From Microcaldota archaeon (GTDB lineage Archaea; Micrarchaeota; Micrarchaeia; Anstonellales; Bilamarchaeaceae), in assembly GCA_014727975.1 (NCBI GenBank), contig WJMK01000039.1, positions 93,237 through 152,268 on the forward strand: a stretch of DNA of 59,032 nt, read 5' to 3'. The position numbers and the translations under genes are program-made. Position 1 is the stretch's first letter. The number at the start of each line of letters is the position of its first letter. The notes under the pieces are model-generated. The model saw only the letters and a list, made by a program, of their open reading frames with translations, did no database searches and was not told where the DNA came from. Below are positions 51,346-59,032 of this stretch, in pieces.

Positions 51346-52002
51346 ATGGCAAGAAGGAGAAGGAGAGACGAAAGGGTAAGGATGCTGGACATTGATGCAT
51401 GGGCGCCCAAAACAGAAATAGGAAAACTCGTAAAAAACAAAGAAATCGCTACCATTGAAGAGATATTCAACAGGGGAAAGCCCATACTTGAACCGGAAGT
51501 TGTGGATGCCCTGCTGCCTGAGCTTGAAGCAGAGACGCTTAGTGTAAGCCCCACACAGAGGACCACAGATTCGGGAAGGAAGATGAGTTTCAGGGTTATT
51601 GTGGTGCTCGGGGACAAGAAAGGCCATGTGGGGATAGGAGTTGGCAAAAATGACGAAGTGAAACCGGCAATCGATTATGCGATGCTGGATGCGCGCAAGA
51701 ACCTGATTTCAGTAAAAACAGGGTGCGGCTCCTGGGAGTGCAAATGTGGGACCCCGCACTCAATCCCGCGGGAAGTGAGGGGGAAATATGGAAGCACTGA
51801 AGTTGTGCTGAAGCCTGCGCCGAAAGGCCTTGGGCTTGCAGCCAATTCAGTAGTGAAAAAAGTCCTTACGATCGCAGGAGTAAAAGATATCTGGAGCTTC
51901 TCCAGGGGCTCAACCGCAAACGTTTACAACATGGCAATGGCAACAATGGATGCACTGAACTCGCTTAATAGCATGAAGCCTCAGCCGGGTGATAAAGTAT
52001 GA
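51346..52002 (+). CDS. rps5: Ribosomal protein uS5
   Basis: 218 residues. The double-stranded RNA-binding-like domain has MSFRVIVVLGDKKGHVGIGV, and the C-terminal half has KPAPKGLGLAANSVVKKVL and GVKDIWSFSRGST. Two extra cysteine pairs occur in GCGSWECKCGTPHS, as in other archaeal members. Confidence 0.95.
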   Translation: MARRRRRDERVRMLDIDAWAPKTEIGKLVKNKEIATIEEIFNRGKPILEPEVVDALLPELEAETLSVSPTQRTTDSGRKMSFRVIVVLGDKKGHVGIGVGKNDEVKPAIDYAMLDARKNLISVKTGCGSWECKCGTPHSIPREVRGKYGSTEVVLKPAPKGLGLAANSVVKKVLTIAGVKDIWSFSRGSTANVYNMAMATMDALNSLNSMKPQPGDKV

Positions 52003-52430
52003 AGATTGCAGTGGTCAGGATAAGGGGAATAAGGAATATCTCCCCGAAAATAAAGAAAACCCTTGAGCTGCTCAACATAGAGAGGGTGAATAATTGCATT
52101 GTGCTGGATGATACGCCCCAGAACATGGGCATGGTAAAAGTTTGCAAGGATTACGTTGCTTATGGGCCGGTCTCTGAAAATGTGCTCTTTGAGCTCCTAA
52201 GGAAAAGAGGGGAAAAGGGAGGAAGGATGCTCAGGGAAGTGATGGAAAATGAAGAGATAAAGCAGGCTGCCCAGAAAATCATGCATAAAGAGAAAGTAAA
52301 GGATTTTGTGGACCCTGTGTTCAGGCTCCACCCTCCCAGGAAAGGCTACAAAACGATTAAAAAGCCGGCACCCGAAGGGGACCTGGGAAAAAGGGAGGAC
52401 ATGGACTCACTCCTCAAGAGGATGATGTAG
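51999..52430 (+). CDS. rpl30: Ribosomal protein uL30
   Basis: 143 residues, the long archaeal form. IAVVRIRGIRNISPKIKKTL and LLNIERVNNCIVLDDTPQ are typical; the C-terminus has VFRLHPPRKGYKTIK. The ATG overlaps the uS5 stop (ATGA). Confidence 0.95.
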   Translation: MKIAVVRIRGIRNISPKIKKTLELLNIERVNNCIVLDDTPQNMGMVKVCKDYVAYGPVSENVLFELLRKRGEKGGRMLREVMENEEIKQAAQKIMHKEKVKDFVDPVFRLHPPRKGYKTIKKPAPEGDLGKREDMDSLLKRMM

Positions 52431-52441
52431 AGGTGATTCTC

Positions 52442-52834
52442 ATGCCAGAAAGGAAAAAGAGAAAGATTGGGAAACACCGGGGCTCGCGGAGCTGCGGGAC
52501 CGGCAATACAAAAAACAAAAGAGGCTCTGGAAACAGGGGAGGAGTTGGGAATGCCGGCCTCCATAAGCATAAATGGAGCTGGGTTACTGCAAATGACCCT
52601 GACAGGTATGGCAGAGAAGGGCTCAAGAGGAGAAGGCCCAAGGGCAAAGCGATAAACCTTTACGAGATTGATTCCCTTGCTGAAAAGCAGGGCAAAAAAG
52701 AGCTTGAATTCGAAGGGAAGGTGCTTGCAACCGGAAAAATAAACCACCCTGTTGCGGTAAAGGCACTTTCCTGGAGCGCCAGGGCCGAAGAAAAGATAAA
52801 GGCTGCAGGCGGAAGCATTTCAAAGATAGAGTGA
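52442..52834 (+). CDS. rpl15: Ribosomal protein uL15
   Basis: 130 residues. Gly-rich N-terminal extension KIGKHRGSRSCGTGNTKNKR, then NLYEIDSLAEKQ and VLATGKINHPVAVKALSWSA. The ATG at 52442 follows GGTGA; a GTG at 52433 is in frame. Confidence 0.94.
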   Translation: MPERKKRKIGKHRGSRSCGTGNTKNKRGSGNRGGVGNAGLHKHKWSWVTANDPDRYGREGLKRRRPKGKAINLYEIDSLAEKQGKKELEFEGKVLATGKINHPVAVKALSWSARAEEKIKAAGGSISKIE

Positions 52835-52838
52835 ACTT

Positions 52839-54263
52839 ATGGGAGCAATCCTAGAGTTTGGCCACAGGATAGCAAAGATGCTTCCTGAAATTAAGCCCCC
52901 GGTAAGGCCACCGGATACAAAAGAGAGGTTTATGTGGACAGGCGTAGCCTTGTTCCTCTTCTTCTTGATGTATAATGTCGTGGCATTTGGGGCCAAAGAT
53001 GTTGGGGGGCAGTTTGATTTCCTGCAGATGATTACCGCATCAAACTTCGGGAGCCTCCTTACCACAAGTATCGGGCCAATCGTGTTGGCCAGCATTTTTC
53101 TACAGCTGTTTTCAGGGGCAGGGATTATTGACCTGGACCCGAAAAACCCAAAAGAAAAGGCAAAATTCCAGGAACTCCAGAAAGTCCTTGCAATAGTCAT
53201 TGCGCTTGTTGAGGCAACAATATTTGTGATGACAGGCAGGGTACTGCTTGCAGATGGGCTTGACCCGTCTCTTGCGATGCCCCTTGTAATCTTCCAGATT
53301 GCCCTTGGTTCAGTCATTGTCCTCTATCTGGACGAAGTGGTGACCAAATACGGGATTGGAAGCGGAATCAGCCTTTTCATTGCGGCGGGTGTTTCGTTCT
53401 CGATCATTGGTGGCACAATAGGCCTCATCTTTGGGGAAACAGGAGTGCTGGGAGTGATTGCAGGTGGGGGCGCAGAAGCAATCCCGGGTGCGCTGATTGT
53501 GCTTGCCCCCATACTGGTTACTGCTGTAGTGTGGTATGCAGTATCTTATGGGGAGGGGATGAAAGTGGAGATTCCTCTTGCCTACCAGCGTGCGAGAGGG
53601 CTTAGCCCAAAGCTTCCGCTGAACCTTTTCTACCTTTCAAACATCCCTGTTATTTTTGCGAGTGCCCTGCTCATGAACGTGCAGCTTTTCGCGGTCGGGC
53701 TTGCAGGGGTCAACGTGGATATTGGCGGCTTCAATATAATTGAGGCGCTGGGATATGTGGATGCGAACAACCAGCTTACGGACGGGCTGCTTTACCTTAT
53801 TACCCCAATATATGGCGGAGGGCAAAACACCCTTGCGCATATCAATTTCATATTGAATGGTGTGACCCCAGTGTTTGGGATACCTGAATGGGTGCATGCA
53901 ATAGTGTATGTGCTGTTCCTTGCATTTGTATCTGTAGTGTTTGGTAGGTTCTGGGCAGAGACTTCAAACATGGACACCAAGGGGATGACTGACCAGCTTA
54001 TCCAGTCCGGGATGCAGATTCCGGGGTGGAGAACAGACAGGAGGATGCTGGAAAAAATACTGGACAAATACATCCCTCCTCTTATATTCCTGGGCTCATT
54101 CCTGGTTGGGCTGCTTGCAGGGCTTGCAGACCTTACCGGGGCGCTTGGTACAGGGACTGGTATTCTGCTTACTGTGAGCATCCTTTACAGGACATACCAG
54201 CAGATGGAGAGGCAGAAGATGCTGGAAAACACCCCGTTCCTTAGCGGGATTCTAGGAAGGTGA
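52839..54263 (+). CDS. secY: Preprotein translocase subunit SecY/Sec61alpha
   Basis: 474 residues with about ten membrane segments. Typical blocks: the plug region after TM1, GASIFLQLFSGAGII-like ASIFLQLFSGAGIIDLD, DEVVTKYGIGSGISLFIAAG and the cytoplasmic loop VEIPLAYQRARG. It forms the protein-conducting channel with SecE and Sec61beta, which are not in the window. It starts 4 bp after the uL15 stop, in the usual place. Confidence 0.95.
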   Translation: MGAILEFGHRIAKMLPEIKPPVRPPDTKERFMWTGVALFLFFLMYNVVAFGAKDVGGQFDFLQMITASNFGSLLTTSIGPIVLASIFLQLFSGAGIIDLDPKNPKEKAKFQELQKVLAIVIALVEATIFVMTGRVLLADGLDPSLAMPLVIFQIALGSVIVLYLDEVVTKYGIGSGISLFIAAGVSFSIIGGTIGLIFGETGVLGVIAGGGAEAIPGALIVLAPILVTAVVWYAVSYGEGMKVEIPLAYQRARGLSPKLPLNLFYLSNIPVIFASALLMNVQLFAVGLAGVNVDIGGFNIIEALGYVDANNQLTDGLLYLITPIYGGGQNTLAHINFILNGVTPVFGIPEWVHAIVYVLFLAFVSVVFGRFWAETSNMDTKGMTDQLIQSGMQIPGWRTDRRMLEKILDKYIPPLIFLGSFLVGLLAGLADLTGALGTGTGILLTVSILYRTYQQMERQKMLENTPFLSGILGR

Positions 54264-54271
54264 ATAAGGAT

Positions 54272-54814
54272 ATGATAATAGTGATGGGGCTTCCCGGGGC
54301 AGGAAAAAGCACCGTAATGAAAGGCGTTTCCGCAGATGTGAAGATGCTTAACTACGGGACCCTGATGTTTGAAATTGCAAAGGAGAAATTCGGGATTTCA
54401 AACAGGGACAAGATAAGAAAGCTCCCGGTTGGGCAGCAGAAAGAAGTCCAGGCTGCAGTTGCAGAGAAGCTTTCTTCTGAGAGCGGGAAGGTGGTGCTGG
54501 ACACGCACTGCTCAATCAAAACTTCGAAGGGATACTTCCCGGGCCTTCCGTTTGAGCTGCTTTCAAAGCTGGATGTAGAGGCACTTGTGCTCATTACTGC
54601 AAAGCCCGAGGAAGTTTTTGCAAGAAGGCAGAATGACCCTACACGTGACCGGAAGGACGATGTTAAGCTTGAAGATGTGCAGGAGCATGACGACATGAAC
54701 AGGGCCCTCCTTGCTGCTTATGCAGCCCATAGGGGATGCCCTGCAAAAATAATATACAATGCACAGGGGAAGATGGAAGAGGCATCTGCGCAGCTTCAGG
54801 CTATTTTGGAGTGA
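54272..54814 (+). CDS. adkA: Adenylate kinase, archaeal type
   Basis: 180 residues. P-loop GLPGAGKST, LNYGTLMFEIAKE, KVVLDTHCSIKT and a RRQNDPTRDRK lid-like loop are typical of the archaeal AdkA group. It balances AMP, ADP and ATP. The ATG at 54272 is preferred; a GTG at 54260 overlaps the secY stop. Confidence 0.92.
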   Translation: MIIVMGLPGAGKSTVMKGVSADVKMLNYGTLMFEIAKEKFGISNRDKIRKLPVGQQKEVQAAVAEKLSSESGKVVLDTHCSIKTSKGYFPGLPFELLSKLDVEALVLITAKPEEVFARRQNDPTRDRKDDVKLEDVQEHDDMNRALLAAYAAHRGCPAKIIYNAQGKMEEASAQLQAILE

Positions 54815-54819
54815 TTATT

Positions 54820-55590
54820 GTGATTCCTACAGAGCTTTACTTTTGGTTTGTTACCCTTTGCGGGCTCATCTACTCGGGCATAACCCAATTTGTGAGGGGA
54901 AAGCTGGTGGACATGAAGCGCATGAAAGAAATCCAGAAAGAGCTCAACAAGCTGAACAAGGAATACATTGAGGCAATGAAGAAGCAGAATACGAAAAGGA
55001 TGGATGAGATAAAGGCAAAGCAGGACAAAATCATGCCTGAATTCAATGGAATGATGGGGGGGCAGTTGAAGGTAATGCTCGTAATCATTGTAATATTCAT
55101 GAGTTTCATGTGGTTCCTTGGGGCAATTGACCCGTATGTGGGGGACGATGTGGTTGTTGAGCTTTCTGCAGAGGGAGATGAATGGTGCGGGGATATCCCG
55201 CTTTCCGGGGAAGCTGGCCCATGGTATGTGGGCGTGAAAGCATTTGAGGGGGACTCCCAGACTGCAGAAAACGGAACGATAATATATTATGGGGTTGAGG
55301 GCTCTAGCTATCTGCCTTCGGGTACGATTAGCGGCGCGCAGATGAATGTTTTTTCAGACAAAGGCTCATATGAGCAGAACGATGATGCTGTTGTGTGCGC
55401 GGTGCCTCCTGCATATAGCACCCGCGTTGTTGCAACTGCAAACAGTGGAACCTGGTTCCACATAAAGCTCCCATTTGAAATACCGGTCTTCAACACAAGA
55501 ACGCTAAACGGTGCGAACATCTGGTTCATACTTGTTGCGATTGTGGGTGGGCTGGGCCTGACAAGAGTAAAGAATGCAATTATGAAGTAG
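54820..55590 (+). CDS. EMC3/TMCO1-related membrane protein (DUF106, Oxa1 superfamily) with an inserted domain
   Basis: 256 residues. TM1 (LYFWFVTLCGLIYSGITQFV), a charged coiled coil (MKRMKEIQKELNKLNKEYIE), TM2 (LKVMLVIIVIFMSFMWFLG) and a C-terminal TM3 (IWFILVAIVGGLGLT) form the DUF106/Ylp1 layout, related to Oxa1/YidC insertases. Its neighbourhood next to secY is conserved in archaea. Between TM2 and TM3 lie about 120 residues of extracytoplasmic, beta-rich sequence with two or more cysteines (EWCGDIPLSG, AVVCAVPP), longer than usual. The GTG at 54820 follows GGAGTGA; a GTG at 54811 overlapping the adkA stop is possible. Confidence 0.82.
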   Translation: MIPTELYFWFVTLCGLIYSGITQFVRGKLVDMKRMKEIQKELNKLNKEYIEAMKKQNTKRMDEIKAKQDKIMPEFNGMMGGQLKVMLVIIVIFMSFMWFLGAIDPYVGDDVVVELSAEGDEWCGDIPLSGEAGPWYVGVKAFEGDSQTAENGTIIYYGVEGSSYLPSGTISGAQMNVFSDKGSYEQNDDAVVCAVPPAYSTRVVATANSGTWFHIKLPFEIPVFNTRTLNGANIWFILVAIVGGLGLTRVKNAIMK

Positions 55591-55598
55591 GTGAGATT

Positions 55599-55919
55599 AT
55601 GCCAAACACAAGAAACAGGTCAACTTCAATGAAGAAGATTAAAAGAAGGGCCCCCTCCGGGGAAAGCAGGGAATACTACGAAAGAAGGAAAAAGGGCGCG
55701 AAAAAAGCGCACTGTGCAATCTGCAAAGCAAAACTGCTTGGGGTGAAAAAGACCGGGGCAAAGAGCACAAAGAAGCCGGAGCGCAAATTTGGCGGGAACC
55801 TCTGCCACAAGTGCCAGGCAAAAGTAGTTGTTGAAGCCGCACGTGTAAAAGAAGGGGCAAAAAGCATTGAAGATGTAGACATTATCTACAGGAAGCATGT
55901 AGAGGGGATACTTGAATGA
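55599..55919 (+). CDS. rpl34e: Ribosomal protein eL34
   Basis: 106 residues. NTRNRSTSMKKIKRRAPSGE at the start, zinc-binding CAICKAKL and LCHKCQAKVV, and a C-terminal helix. Archaeal/eukaryotic type. Confidence 0.93.
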   Translation: MPNTRNRSTSMKKIKRRAPSGESREYYERRKKGAKKAHCAICKAKLLGVKKTGAKSTKKPERKFGGNLCHKCQAKVVVEAARVKEGAKSIEDVDIIYRKHVEGILE

Positions 55920-56455
55920 TAATAGCTGTTTCCGGGCTTTCCGGAAGCGGGAAGAATACCTTTGGGAAAGCATTGGCTGAAGAGCTGGGGTACCATGTGG
56001 TGTGCCCTACATTCAAGGACCTTGCGGAAAAAGAGGGGGTTTCCCTACTGGAATTCCAGAAAAAGGCAGGAAAAATGCCTGAAATAGACAGGAAATTTGA
56101 TGAGATGCTGAAGGAAAAGGCATCCGAAGGGGAATGCGTGGTTACTACCTGGCTTGGCCCGTGGATGGTGGATGCGGACTTCAGGGTCTGGGTGGATGCG
56201 CCCCAGGAAGTGCGTGCAAAAAGGCTTGCGGAACGGGACGGGTTTTCATTTGAGGATGCCTTGGAGCACATAAAGCAGAGGGACGCGGACAACCGGGCGA
56301 GGTACCTGAAGCTTTACAATATAGACATAATGGAGCATGGAAAGTTTGATTTGGAAATAAGCTCCGAGGAGAATAGGCCTGAGGAGATGGTGAAGATTGC
56401 CATCCGGGCGCTTAAAGAGAAAGGACTATTAGGTGAGATTTATGGCAGCAATTGA
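55916..56455 (+). CDS. cmk: Cytidylate kinase, archaeal type
   Basis: 179 residues. P-loop AVSGLSGSGKNTFGKALAEE, CVVTTWLGPWMVDADFRVWV and AERDGFSFEDALEHIKQRDA match archaeal CMP/dCMP kinase. Its place between eL34 and eL14 is the usual archaeal order. The ATG overlaps the eL34 stop; the end overlaps eL14 by 14 bp. Confidence 0.92.
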   Translation: MIIAVSGLSGSGKNTFGKALAEELGYHVVCPTFKDLAEKEGVSLLEFQKKAGKMPEIDRKFDEMLKEKASEGECVVTTWLGPWMVDADFRVWVDAPQEVRAKRLAERDGFSFEDALEHIKQRDADNRARYLKLYNIDIMEHGKFDLEISSEENRPEEMVKIAIRALKEKGLLGEIYGSN

Positions 56456-56615
56456 AGAAGGAAGGATTTGCGTTAAAAAAATGGGAAAAGATTCCGGAGA
56501 AGAAGTGACAATCAGCAAAATTGTTGATGATAATTTTGTGATGGTCAAGGATGCAAAAGGGAAGGAGAGCAAAGTAAGCATAAGGCACCTTGAGCCAACC
56601 TCCCGCAAGGCGTAA
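56442..56615 (+). CDS. rpl14e: Ribosomal protein eL14 (short form)
   Basis: 57 residues from the ATG at 56442. KOW/SH3-like start with EEGRICVKKMGKDSGEEVTI, then NFVMVKDAKGKESKVSIRHL. It is shorter than most eL14 proteins because it lacks the C-terminal helical part. It overlaps the cmk 3' end. Confidence 0.85.
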   Translation: MAAIEEGRICVKKMGKDSGEEVTISKIVDDNFVMVKDAKGKESKVSIRHLEPTSRKA

Positions 56616-56619
56616 GCTT

Positions 56620-57486
56620 ATGGACGTGCCGGAACTCCTGGATTCAGGGGTTGTGGTGCTGGACAAGCCCTGCGGCCCGGTGAGCCATGAGGTTACATCC
56701 TGGGTAAAGAAACTTCTTGGGGTTAAAACCGGGCATGCAGGAACCCTTGATCCGGATGTATCAGGAGTACTTCCTGTAGCTCTTGGGAGGTCCACCAAAC
56801 TTTTGAAATATATTGCAGGGAAACGGAAGACCTATGTGGGCATCTGCAAATTCAGGAAGGAGCTTAAGCAGGAGCAGATCGAGGATGCATTCTCCAAGTT
56901 TAGGGGGGAGATTGAGCAGACTCCTCCCCTTATCTCTGCAGTTAAACAGGTGAAGAGGAAGCGGTTTGTGCACGCTCTTGAGATTCTGGAAATAGAGAGG
57001 AAGCGGGTGCTTTTCCGTGCTACTGTGGAGGCAGGAACGTATATCCGCACTTTATGCGAGGATATTGGGGCGGCTGCAGGGACTGAGGCATTTATGGAGG
57101 AATTGAGGCGGACTGCTGTAGGGAGAATTCGTGAGGGTGCTGCGCACACCATGCAAGTGCTTGCGGATGCGCACTGGCTCTGGAAAGAGAAGAAGGACGA
57201 TTCATTGCTTATGAAGTGCATTGTGCCTGTGGATAGCCTGCTGCATTTCAGGAGAGTATATGTGCATGAGAATGCTGCAGAGAGCCTGGGAAAGGGGGCA
57301 CAATTAATGGCCCCGGGGCTTGCGGCTGCTGAGCCGCTTATACGGAAAGGCGAGAAGGTTTCTATTTATACTGCAGACAGGCACGTGTTTGTGGGGGTGG
57401 GCGTTGCGCTTTTTGACGGGGGAGAGATGAATGATAAAACACGTGGAAAAGTTGTGAAATCCGAGAGAATCCATTTCAGGGCCTGA
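56620..57486 (+). CDS. cbf5: tRNA/rRNA pseudouridine synthase Cbf5 (TruB family)
   Basis: 288 residues. The catalytic-aspartate motif is HAGTLDPDVSGVLPV; other TruB blocks are VVVLDKPCGPVSHEV, VEAGTYIRTLCEDIG and LRRTAVGRI. A C-terminal PUA domain (about 210-288) includes IRKGEKVSIYTADRHVFVGV. It is the catalytic subunit of H/ACA RNPs and also makes Psi55 in archaeal tRNA. The ATG at 56620 lies 4 bp after the eL14 stop. It is the last gene of the superoperon and overlaps the convergent lipoprotein gene by 11 bp. Confidence 0.94.
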   Translation: MDVPELLDSGVVVLDKPCGPVSHEVTSWVKKLLGVKTGHAGTLDPDVSGVLPVALGRSTKLLKYIAGKRKTYVGICKFRKELKQEQIEDAFSKFRGEIEQTPPLISAVKQVKRKRFVHALEILEIERKRVLFRATVEAGTYIRTLCEDIGAAAGTEAFMEELRRTAVGRIREGAAHTMQVLADAHWLWKEKKDDSLLMKCIVPVDSLLHFRRVYVHENAAESLGKGAQLMAPGLAAAEPLIRKGEKVSIYTADRHVFVGVGVALFDGGEMNDKTRGKVVKSERIHFRA

Positions 57487-58504
57487 TTTCCTTTTCTGCA
57501 AGCTCCTGCCATTTTGAGTATATCTCTTTTTTTGTGCCGTTCCGTTCCTTGAGCGAGACTGTGGCGGTTTCATCCTGGATTACTTTGGCGAGAGTTCCTT
57601 CAATTGGAATCTCGTGCAGAAACAGCCAGTTGACCATTTCCAGGTCCATCCCTCCTGTGCGGTTCTGGAAAACATCCAGGAACTCAGCCTGTTCGTGCTC
57701 TGAACCAGTGGATGGCCACCCGATTTCAGTAAACGCTATTGGTTTGGTGGTGTAGTTGCCTGCCCTGCGGTAATATCCGGATGGGATTTCCTGTGGGGAG
57801 CTGTAATGCTTCCAGGGATAGGTAGTAAGACCTATAAGGTCCGAGCGGTTGTCAAACTTCTCCAGCATTCCCCATTGGCTGTTGTCTATGAGGTGGGTGT
57901 AGGAGAAAACCACGAATACTTTTGTTTCAGGGGAAACTTTCTTGATTTCTGCATATGCTTCATCATAAAGCGTAATATAATGGGGGAGGTCTTCAGGGTG
58001 CAGGTAAAAATAATCATTTACTTCATTCCCAAGTGAGAAATATTTGGGCCTGAACTCTGCTGCAAGGCTTTTTGCTTCATTTATCCAGGCTTTGCGGAAC
58101 TCGGGGTCTGTAATGTTTGCTGCAGTGTGATTGGGCCAGCATATTCCATATTGGAGGCCTTTTCCGGAAGATTTGTGTATTGTGGCGAAATTAAGGGTCA
58201 ACACTGGCTCCATGCCGTTGCTCCGGGCCGCTTCCACCACCCTGGTCTGCCTGAGCCTGCTGCACTGGCCAATGCAGTTCGGGTCGCTCCATACCATCAT
58301 CACTTCCCCCAGCCGGCCTGCTTCTTCATATGCAGCAACAATGTCTTCAAACGAAGTTTCAGGCTGGTTTTTTGGAGAAGGCACTAATCCAACATAATAA
58401 GGCCGGGTAGCATTCTCCTTAGTTTGGGGCAACTCTTCAGCTGGCCCCGGGCATCCGGAAACAAAAAGCAGCATAAGTATGATCAATAAGGGCATGAGCC
58501 GCAT
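57476..58504 (-). CDS. Lipoprotein with glycoside-hydrolase-like TIM barrel
   Basis: 342 residues. Signal peptide with lipobox (LLFVSGC). The mature part reads as a (beta/alpha)8 barrel with FSLGNEVNDYF (a candidate acid/base glutamate after Asn, as in clan GH-A) and IAFTEIGWPS (a candidate nucleophile glutamate). GH53- or GH17-like families share these motifs; the exact family and substrate are uncertain. It is probably anchored outside the cell. The ATG at 58504 fits a TATA box at 58525-58538 (leaderless). Confidence 0.7.
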   Translation of the reverse strand: MRLMPLLIILMLLFVSGCPGPAEELPQTKENATRPYYVGLVPSPKNQPETSFEDIVAAYEEAGRLGEVMMVWSDPNCIGQCSRLRQTRVVEAARSNGMEPVLTLNFATIHKSSGKGLQYGICWPNHTAANITDPEFRKAWINEAKSLAAEFRPKYFSLGNEVNDYFYLHPEDLPHYITLYDEAYAEIKKVSPETKVFVVFSYTHLIDNSQWGMLEKFDNRSDLIGLTTYPWKHYSSPQEIPSGYYRRAGNYTTKPIAFTEIGWPSTGSEHEQAEFLDVFQNRTGGMDLEMVNWLFLHEIPIEGTLAKVIQDETATVSLKERNGTKKEIYSKWQELAEKEIRP

Positions 58505-58524
58505 GGGAAGGGGTTGAAGGGTAA

Positions 58525-58538
58525 GGAATAAAAAGAAA
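58525..58538 (-). promoter_or_regulatory. TATA box of the lipoprotein gene
   Basis: Minus-strand TTTCTTTTTATTCC, centred about 27 bp before the ATG. On the plus strand the same AT-rich stretch could serve the tRNA gene. Confidence 0.5.
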
Positions 58539-58565
58539 TTGGACATGAATAGCTATACACTTTTT

Positions 58566-58649
58566 GCGGAGATGGCAGAATCTGGTTATCGCGCACGCCT
58601 GGAAAGCGTGTGCCTTCACGGGCTTGGGAGTTCAAATCTCCCTCTCCGC
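58566..58649 (+). tRNA. tRNA-Ser (anticodon GGA)
   Basis: 84 bases. Acceptor GCGGAGA pairs with TCTCCGC over 7 bp. The anticodon stem is CACGC/GCGTG with loop CTGGAAA, giving anticodon GGA (serine, UCC/UCU). There is a long class II variable arm, as expected for serine, and a T-arm GGGAG-TTCAAAT-CTCCC. No intron in the anticodon loop. CCA is not encoded; G follows as discriminator. Confidence 0.93.
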
Positions 58650-58714
58650 GTAGCGCAGAGAAGCGGGAGGGGAACTAATCGTAGCGAAGCGAAGATTAGT
58701 CAGACCCTCTCCGC
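58640..58714 (+). repeat. Duplicated tRNA 3' end with nested hairpin
   Basis: CCCTCTCCGC at 58640-58649 (tRNA 3' end) recurs at 58705-58714. Between them GCGGGAGGGG (58663-58672) can pair with the second copy (9 of 10 positions including two G-U pairs), enclosing a perfect 7-bp stem ACTAATC/GATTAGT (58674-58680 and 58694-58700). A GTAGCG motif occurs at 58650 and 58681. Confidence 0.7.
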
Positions 58715-58772
58715 ATCAACTTTTATGCTGTTTTACTTCGTGTATAAAATTTGACAAAAACGCCGTTTTGCG

Positions 58773-59032
58773 CTACTCTTTTACTTGAACAGGGTTGGAA
58801 TCTGTTGAGGGTTCCCAGGTTTCGGAAAGGGTTTCCAAAATAAATGGGTGGGGGTTCAGGACCATGGACTCAAGTTGTTGAGGGCTTGAGGATTCAAGCT
58901 GGACTCTGCGTTCTTTGAGGCGCGCTGCGATGTTTCCAATGGGGGAATCGGTTGCAAGAACATAGGTTTCAAGCACCATGAAGCTGGGGACAAAAGTTGC
59001 ATAAGAGGCAACATTGCTGAAAACTTGGGAGA
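58773..59032 (-). CDS. Hypothetical protein, 5' end outside the window
   Basis: The minus-strand frame is open from the window edge to a stop at 58773, at least 85 codons; the ATG at 58979 is internal. The visible part is soluble, with AARLKERRVQLESSSPQQLE and an acidic, Pro/Thr-rich end (SETWEPSTDSNPVQVKE). No family recognised. Confidence 0.5.
   Translation of the reverse strand, partial: SQVFSNVASYATFVPSFMVLETYVLATDSPIGNIAARLKERRVQLESSSPQQLESMVLNPHPFILETLSETWEPSTDSNPVQVKE

Noticed and set aside
58566-58649. Intron in tRNA-Ser
   Set aside because: The anticodon arm and T-arm are continuous and the acceptor closes over 7 bp, so no intron is needed.
1-59032. CRISPR array, rRNA genes, transposase or integrase genes
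   Set aside because: No regularly spaced repeats, rRNA sequence, or recombinase motifs were found in the window.

Overview
The window comes from an archaeon with a compact genome. Evidence: archaeal/eukaryotic-type ribosomal proteins (eS4, eL14, eL19, eL32, eL34), aIF1, a fused-type aIF2/IF5B GTPase, RNase P protein Rpp29, Cbf5, archaeal SecY, Pth2, HerA and NurA, TrmB and PadR regulators, four-subunit pyruvate:ferredoxin oxidoreductase, and AT-rich TATA boxes about 25 bp upstream of most isolated genes. The lineage cannot be fixed from sequence reading alone. A DPANN-type archaeon (for example a Diapherotrites- or Micrarchaeota-like genome) would fit, but that is inference.

Layout. 1-2.7 kb: a truncated SAM-methyltransferase-like gene and an MFS transporter. 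3.2-8.3 kb: a five-gene minus-strand operon: PadR regulator, ABC ATPase, membrane-anchored extracellular protein and two MacB/FtsX-type permeases. 8.3-13.3 kb: a cyclic-2,3-diphosphoglycerate-synthetase-like P-loop protein, two lineage-specific helical proteins, a radical SAM protein of the putative DNA modification/repair family, and a Tat-type lipoprotein. 13.4-29.2 kb: a mosaic of single-gene units rich in HEAT-like helical-repeat proteins, with HerA, NurA, Pth2, a dCTP-deaminase family enzyme, two small membrane proteins and a 776-residue protein with a class III nucleotidyl cyclase core. 29.3-32.2 kb: porC-porD-porA-porB. 32.2-36.6 kb: arrestin-like protein, aIF2, a 44-residue protein, TrmB regulator, PurP-like ATP-grasp ligase. 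36.6-40.6 kb: two large secreted/lipid-anchored surface proteins. 40.7-57.5 kb: one long ribosomal superoperon (S10-spc-like) from uL3 to Cbf5, including uL29 and uS14, which are too short for many gene callers. 57.5-59 kb: a lipoprotein with a glycoside-hydrolase-like TIM barrel, tRNA-Ser(GGA), and a truncated unknown gene.

Expression logic. Single genes mostly have a TATA box placed so that transcription would start at or within a few bases of the start codon (leaderless mRNAs). Genes inside operons are preceded by GGTGA-type Shine-Dalgarno sequences or overlap the previous stop codon. Several convergent gene pairs share or overlap their stop codons. No gene-free stretch exceeds 300 bases; the longest are 22819-23100 and 17078-17301, and both hold the same dispersed element upstream of nurA and herA.

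Most unusual points: homologous promoter-plus-upstream regions of herA and nurA, which lie 4.7 kb apart; a probable archaeal class III cyclase with a possible degenerate HD-GYP-like tail; an expansion of at least ten HEAT-like proteins; a likely AUA start codon; and a tRNA-Ser whose 3' end is duplicated 65 bp downstream in a nested hairpin.
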